From Actinomycetes bacterium (lineage in GTDB: Bacteria; Actinomycetota; Acidimicrobiia; Acidimicrobiales; Palsa-688), in contig JAKBBS010000014.1 of assembly GCA_021808425.1 (NCBI GenBank), positions 1 through 32,610 of the forward strand: DNA of 32,610 nt. Reading direction: 5' to 3'. The notes below the pieces were generated by a model. It saw only the letters and a program-made list of their open reading frames with translations, made no database searches and was not told the DNA's origin. The position numbers and the translations under genes were made by a program. Positions 28,443 to 32,610 of the stretch are shown here, piece after piece; the first letter of the stretch is position 1; every line of letters begins with the position of its first letter.

Positions 28443-29981
28443 ATGCGCGAGACGCCCACTACCGTCACCGACTTGACGACTGACGCCGATACAACTCAGG
28501 GGCGACGATCGCGCAACAACGCAGTCCTGGCCATCGCTTGCCTTGCTCAGTTCATGGTCGTCCTCGATGTTTCGATCGTCAACGTCGCCCTACCCTCGAT
28601 CGGGAGGGACCTCCACTACAGCGCTACGGGCCTGCAGTGGGTGGTCAACGCTTACGTGCTCACCTTCGCGGGCTTTCTGCTGCTCGGCGGGCGAGCCGCT
28701 GACATCTTCGGCAGGCGCCGGGTGTATTTGGTCGGCCTCTGGCTGTTCACTGCGGCAAGCCTCGCTGGAGGGCTTGCGACGAACTCGACGTGGCTCACGG
28801 TGGCTCGCGCCACACAAGGCGTCGGTGGGGCGATCCTTTCGCCCGCGACGTTGACGATCCTCGTAACCACGTTCAAAGGTCGTGATCTCGCCCGGGCGAT
28901 CGGGGTGTGGAGTGCTGTCGCCGGTGCGGGCGGTGCAGCCGGGTCGATACTCGGCGGGATACTGACAGCGGAGATCTCGTGGCGTTGGGTTCTTTTTGTC
29001 AACATCCCTGTCGGAATAGCTGCGACCGTAGCCGCCCTCGCTTACCTCACCGAGACGAGAGGCCATCGCGAGGGCGGCCAACCGCGGGCGAAGCTCGACG
29101 TGGTCGGAGCCGTCGCAGTTACCGTTGGTCTCAGTGCGCTCGTCTATGCGATCGTCGGCACGGCTACGCGCCCGTGGACATCCGCTGTGACGGTCGTCTT
29201 CCTGGCGGTCGCCGTCGTTGTCCTGGTCGGCTTTGGGATCTACGAGGCGAAAGGCGCTTCGAACCCGCTCGTTCCGCTCGACCTGTTCCGGTCGCGCTCG
29301 GTGTGGGGGGCAAACGTCGTTATGTTCCTGGTCGGTGCCGCCTTCTTCGCGATGTGGTACTTCCTCTCCTTGTACCTTCAAGACGTCCTCGGTTACGGCC
29401 CGCTCCGAGCAGGGATGGCGTTCCTTCCGATGGCGCTGATCATCATCGGCGGAGCCCAGACAAGCTCGCGTCTACTCCCTCGCATCGGGGCGCGACCGCT
29501 TCTGTTGGTTGGAACGCTCGCAGCGACGATCGGCTTCTTTTGGCTGTCGGGCATAACCGTCCGGGGCAGCTACTGGGTCCACGTTTTAGGCCCGGGCTGC
29601 CTGATCTCGCTAGCTCTGGGCCTGCTCTTCACGCCGCTTGCCGCCACGGCGACCAGCGGCGTCGCGCAAAGCCAAGCCGGGTTGGCATCAGGAGTGCTCA
29701 ACACCTCGCGCCAGGTGGGCGGATCCCTAGGCTTGGCGATCCTCGCCACTATCGCAACTGACCGGACAAGCTCGCTGCTGCGATCCGCACATGTCCAGGG
29801 AAGCGCCCATGCAATCGCGACGTTGAAGGCGCTCGACTCCGGCTTCGTGCGGGCTTTCCAAGTAGCCGCAGTGGTCGCCGCCGCCGGGTTCGTGGCGTCG
29901 TTCGTCGTGCCTCGGGTCCGCAAGGCCGACGCCGGTCACGCCGAAGGCGCGCTCGACGCCAGTGCCGCCCACGCCGGCTAA
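28443..29981 (+). CDS. MFS transporter, DHA2 (EmrB/QacA-like)
   Basis: The 512-residue protein is a typical 14-helix DHA2 exporter: helix 1 carries MVVLDVSIVNVALPSIGRDL, the characteristic D1 motif, followed by LGGRAADIFGRRRVYLVG (motif A) and ARATQGVGGAILSPATLTIL (motif C region). It is not close to the tandem pair at 17403-20908, which lack the D1 motif in this form. It likely exports drugs or hydrophobic metabolites. ATG 28443 has no strong ribosome-binding site. It is divergent from the MMPL gene and may be co-regulated with it. Confidence 0.93.
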   Translation: MRETPTTVTDLTTDADTTQGRRSRNNAVLAIACLAQFMVVLDVSIVNVALPSIGRDLHYSATGLQWVVNAYVLTFAGFLLLGGRAADIFGRRRVYLVGLWLFTAASLAGGLATNSTWLTVARATQGVGGAILSPATLTILVTTFKGRDLARAIGVWSAVAGAGGAAGSILGGILTAEISWRWVLFVNIPVGIAATVAALAYLTETRGHREGGQPRAKLDVVGAVAVTVGLSALVYAIVGTATRPWTSAVTVVFLAVAVVVLVGFGIYEAKGASNPLVPLDLFRSRSVWGANVVMFLVGAAFFAMWYFLSLYLQDVLGYGPLRAGMAFLPMALIIIGGAQTSSRLLPRIGARPLLLVGTLAATIGFFWLSGITVRGSYWVHVLGPGCLISLALGLLFTPLAATATSGVAQSQAGLASGVLNTSRQVGGSLGLAILATIATDRTSSLLRSAHVQGSAHAIATLKALDSGFVRAFQVAAVVAAAGFVASFVVPRVRKADAGHAEGALDASAAHAG

Positions 29982-30106
29982 GACGACACGTCCGTCAGCG
30001 ACACGTTTCAGGATGTTCTCAACGTCGTCCTAAGGCAGTCACAGCTGCAGGGCGCATTCTGGTGAACATGGCACCAAGCCAGGACATACCGGAAGAGGAC
30101 GATGAC

Positions 30107-31468
30107 ATGACACAGTTCCAAGGACAGCCTGATCCCGTGCAGAATCCGTCAGGGACCGAGTCGGAGATCCCGACGTACTCGTATCCGCCAGCGGACTTGC
30201 ACACCCCGCGCAGCTCTCATCGCACCCGTCCGGGGGTTGCGGCAGCCCTCGTCGTAGCTACGATCGGCGCCGGGACCGTAGCCGGTCACGTGCTGTGGCC
30301 CGCGTCAGCGACCCGCTCCGCTGCTGCATCACTGCCTTCAAGCAGCTCGGCTTCGAGTGGAAGCGGCATTTCCAGCGGCAGCGGCATTTCCAGCGGCAAT
30401 GGAAGCTCTGCCGGCGGCAGCGCCTCCGGTGCGGCGACCGGGTCTGGCGCGTCGTCAGTTTCAGGCCAGGGAAGTCCCGCCAACGTTGCGTCGATTGCAG
30501 CGAAGGTCGCCCCAGGCTTGGTGGACGTTAACTCCACGTTCGCCTACCAGCAGGCCAGCGGCGCCGGTACGGGCATCGTGCTCACGTCCAACGGGGAGAT
30601 CCTCACCAACAACCACGTCATCAACGGCGCAACGTCGATAACTGTCACTGACATCGGCAATGGCCAGACATACCCGGCTACTGTCGTCGGTTACGACAAG
30701 ACACAGGATGTGGCAGTGCTGCAGCTCTCCGGTGCCTCAGGCCTGAAGACTGCGGTCCTCGGCAACTCCTCGACAGCCCAAGTCGGAACGGGCGTTGCGG
30801 CAATAGGAAACGCCGGAGGCGTAGGCGGCACGCCGAGCTTCGCTGGAGGTTCGGTCACCGCCCTCAACCAGTCGATTACTGCAGCAGACTCACTCGACGG
30901 AGTAGCCGAGCACTTGAGCGGACTGATCGAAACGAACGCAAGCATCCAGCCCGGCGACTCCGGTGGCCCCCTAGTCAACTCAGCGGGCCAGGTGATTGGA
31001 ATGGACACGGCCGCGTCAACTGGAAACCAGCTGCAAGCGGCAGTGAGTCAGGGCTTCGCCATCCCGATCAACGAAGCGTCGTCGATCGCCTCGTCGATCG
31101 TGGCCGGCCACTCGACGTCTGTCATCCACGTGGGCCCGACAGCGTTCCTCGGGGTGCTGATCAGCCCTTCAAGCTCGTCGAGCAACCCCGGTGCCTTCGT
31201 CTTCGGTTCCTCGCAGGGATCGGGCCAACAGTCGACTACTGGGGCGCCAGTCGGAGGGGTCATCACCGGCGGCGCGGCCGCAAACGCTGGCCTCAGCGCC
31301 GGCGACGTGATCACCGCGATCAACGGCGAGCCTGTCGGTTCTGCCAGTTCCCTCAGCACGATCATCGCCACCGAGAAGCCAGGCCAGACGATCAAGATCA
31401 CTTGGACGACTCCGGCAGGTCAGGTGCAGACGGCGACGGTAGCGCTCACTGCCGGTCCCCCGGCTTAG
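30107..31468 (+). CDS. Membrane-anchored HtrA/DegP-like serine protease with PDZ domain
   Basis: The 453-residue protein has a cytoplasmic N-terminus (1-42), one membrane helix (43-63), a Ser/Gly-rich linker (about 71-122), a trypsin-like protease domain with catalytic triad H170 (TNNHVING), D201 (KTQDVAVLQL) and S285 (QPGDSGGPLV), and a C-terminal PDZ domain (GGVITGGAAANAGLSAGDVI). It should act outside the membrane on misfolded or signalling proteins. ATG 30107 is chosen because GGAAGAGGA lies just upstream; GTG 30062 and ATG 30068 are in frame but have no such site. The stop overlaps the ABC-transporter stop by 23 bases on the opposite strand. Confidence 0.92.
   Translation: MTQFQGQPDPVQNPSGTESEIPTYSYPPADLHTPRSSHRTRPGVAAALVVATIGAGTVAGHVLWPASATRSAAASLPSSSSASSGSGISSGSGISSGNGSSAGGSASGAATGSGASSVSGQGSPANVASIAAKVAPGLVDVNSTFAYQQASGAGTGIVLTSNGEILTNNHVINGATSITVTDIGNGQTYPATVVGYDKTQDVAVLQLSGASGLKTAVLGNSSTAQVGTGVAAIGNAGGVGGTPSFAGGSVTALNQSITAADSLDGVAEHLSGLIETNASIQPGDSGGPLVNSAGQVIGMDTAASTGNQLQAAVSQGFAIPINEASSIASSIVAGHSTSVIHVGPTAFLGVLISPSSSSSNPGAFVFGSSQGSGQQSTTGAPVGGVITGGAAANAGLSAGDVITAINGEPVGSASSLSTIIATEKPGQTIKITWTTPAGQVQTATVALTAGPPA
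30362..30397 (+). repeat. Exact 18-base tandem repeat in the HtrA-like linker
   Basis: AGCGGCATTTCCAGCGGC occurs twice in tandem (30362-30379 and 30380-30397), encoding two SGISSG units in the linker between the membrane helix and the protease domain. Confidence 0.92.
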
Positions 31469-32610
31469 CAGGCCAGACACGAACAGCGCCTTGCGCTATG
31501 ACCACAATACACCTCTCCCCCTGTCTTGCCGGGGGCGAGGTGCCGTAGGCTCGTGAAACGATCTCGGAGCCGCCTTCGACACGGACCGTCACGTGGCTGC
31601 AGGTCGCGAACTCCACGACGTCGATAACCACCCCGGGGAGTCCGGTTTCGTCAGCTCCATCGGCGACGACGTTCACATCATCGGGGCGAACCGACCAGGA
31701 CACGGCTGTGTCGCTTGCGATCCCGGCGGTATCCGCCGGGATCGTGGCGTTACCCACCTTTAAAGCGTCCGGGGGGCATGCGACCCCGTCGAGGACATTG
31801 TCGAAGCCGACAAGCCGGGCGACTTGAGGGGATGCCGGCTGGCGGAACACTTCGGTTATCGCGCCGGCTTGGAGCACCCGCCCGGCGGATAGGACGATCA
31901 CCTCGTCGGCGAGCACCGACGCCTCCTCGGGGTCGTGGGTGACCAGAATCGTCGAGAGGCCCGTCTCTTGCTGAAGCCTGCGCAGCTCCCTGCGCAGCTC
32001 GTTGCGCACCGGTGTGTCGAGGGCGGAGAACGGCTCGTCTAATAGGACAACCCTGGGGCACCCCGCCAGAGCTGCGGCGAAACTGACCCGTTGACGCTGA
32101 CCGCCCGAGAGCTGGTCGGGGTACCGGCCTTCGAGGCCGCCCAGCCCGAGGCGCTGGAGCCACCAGGCCGCTACGTCGTCGCGTGTCCCCACCCCTAGTC
32201 GTGCTTGTTCGCGTACAGTCAATGTGGGTATCAGACCGTGGCCCTGGGGGACGTAACCGACGTTGCGTTTCTCGGGCGGCTTTGACGTGACGTCAGCGCC
32301 TTCGAAGCTGACGTGCCCGGCGTCGGCGCCTAGTAGCCCAGCAATCGACTTGAGCGTCATCGACTTTCCCGATCCGGAAGGCCCGAGTATCGCCAGCCTG
32401 TGACTTCCCGCATTGTGGGCGACGCGAAGAGCGAACGAGCCGACCCGAACGTCGATGTCGAACTCGACCTTCGTCGCCACGAACCTGCCGGGCGTAGCAG
32501 GATCGGGGTCGGCCAGCCGGCGCCTCAGAAACGCCGGCCTGCGCGAAGCGATCACGGCGGTAGCTACGCCGGCGGCCGCCAAGACAAGGACGGTCGGCGC
32601 CTGCGTGTCG
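31446..32610 (-). CDS. ABC transporter ATPase, molybdate/sulfate type, possibly fused to a permease (partial)
   Basis: The ATPase domain has Walker A (GPSGSGKS), Q-loop (YVPQGHG), signature (LSGGQRQRVS), Walker B (VVLLDEPFSALD) and switch His (VTHD), followed by a TOBE-like domain from about RPDDVNVVADG. The pattern fits ModC/CysA-type importers of oxyanions. GTG 32480 could start a 344-residue ATPase, but its ribosome-binding site is weak. The frame stays open to the window edge. Upstream it reads PTVLVLAAAGVATAVIAS then RRPAFLRRRLAD, which looks like the last helix and basic tail of a permease. It may be a permease-ATPase fusion, cut by the window. Confidence 0.82.
   Translation of the reverse strand, partial: DTQAPTVLVLAAAGVATAVIASRRPAFLRRRLADPDPATPGRFVATKVEFDIDVRVGSFALRVAHNAGSHRLAILGPSGSGKSMTLKSIAGLLGADAGHVSFEGADVTSKPPEKRNVGYVPQGHGLIPTLTVREQARLGVGTRDDVAAWWLQRLGLGGLEGRYPDQLSGGQRQRVSFAAALAGCPRVVLLDEPFSALDTPVRNELRRELRRLQQETGLSTILVTHDPEEASVLADEVIVLSAGRVLQAGAITEVFRQPASPQVARLVGFDNVLDGVACPPDALKVGNATIPADTAGIASDTAVSWSVRPDDVNVVADGADETGLPGVVIDVVEFATCSHVTVRVEGGSEIVSRAYGTSPPARQGERCIVVIAQGAVRVWPAKPGDRQ

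Overview
This is a GC-rich window from the chromosome of an actinobacterium. The gene set (DprE1/DprE2, an Rpf domain, DivIVA, DUF3097, DUF3817 and TIGR03084 families) and the style of the ribosomal proteins suggest a deep branch such as Acidimicrobiia. That placement is an inference and was not tested by any search.

Positions 1-8228 hold a core transcription/translation locus read on the minus strand: tRNA-Thr, tRNA-Met, rpmG, an ECF sigma/anti-sigma pair, tRNA-Trp, secE, nusG, rplK, rplA, two small membrane-protein genes, an L10-leader-like region, rplJ, rplL, and at the left edge the first 34 codons of rpoB (TTG start at 103). A plus-strand pair, a DivIVA-domain protein and a multipass membrane protein, sits between rplL and rpoB and breaks the usual rplL-rpoB adjacency.

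Positions 8327-9311 (plus) carry a GNAT acetyltransferase and a PrxQ/Bcp-type peroxiredoxin. Positions 9342-13380 (minus) hold four tightly packed genes that would form a complete decaprenylphosphoryl-arabinose module: PAP2 phosphatase, UbiA-type phosphoribosyltransferase, DprE1 and DprE2. Upstream on the same strand lies a secreted Rpf-domain protein with repeat-rich linkers.

Positions 14802-22145 (minus) form the most unusual block: a short 'barrel-only' amidohydrolase, two tandem paralogous DHA2-type MFS transporters, a MerR regulator, an R2-like diiron protein, an SCP2-like protein and a dicluster ferredoxin with an extra cysteine-rich domain. The last three look like a dedicated oxygenase, lipid-carrier and electron-donor set controlled by MerR and linked to export.

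Positions 22193-32610 are mixed accessory metabolism and transport: a DMT-type transporter, DUF3097, an acyl-CoA dehydrogenase, a TIGR03084 protein, a divergent MMPL/MFS pair, a membrane-anchored HtrA-like protease, and at the right edge an ABC transporter ATPase of the molybdate/sulfate type that reads in frame from what looks like the last membrane helix of a permease. I see no insertion sequences, phage genes, rRNA or CRISPR arrays.
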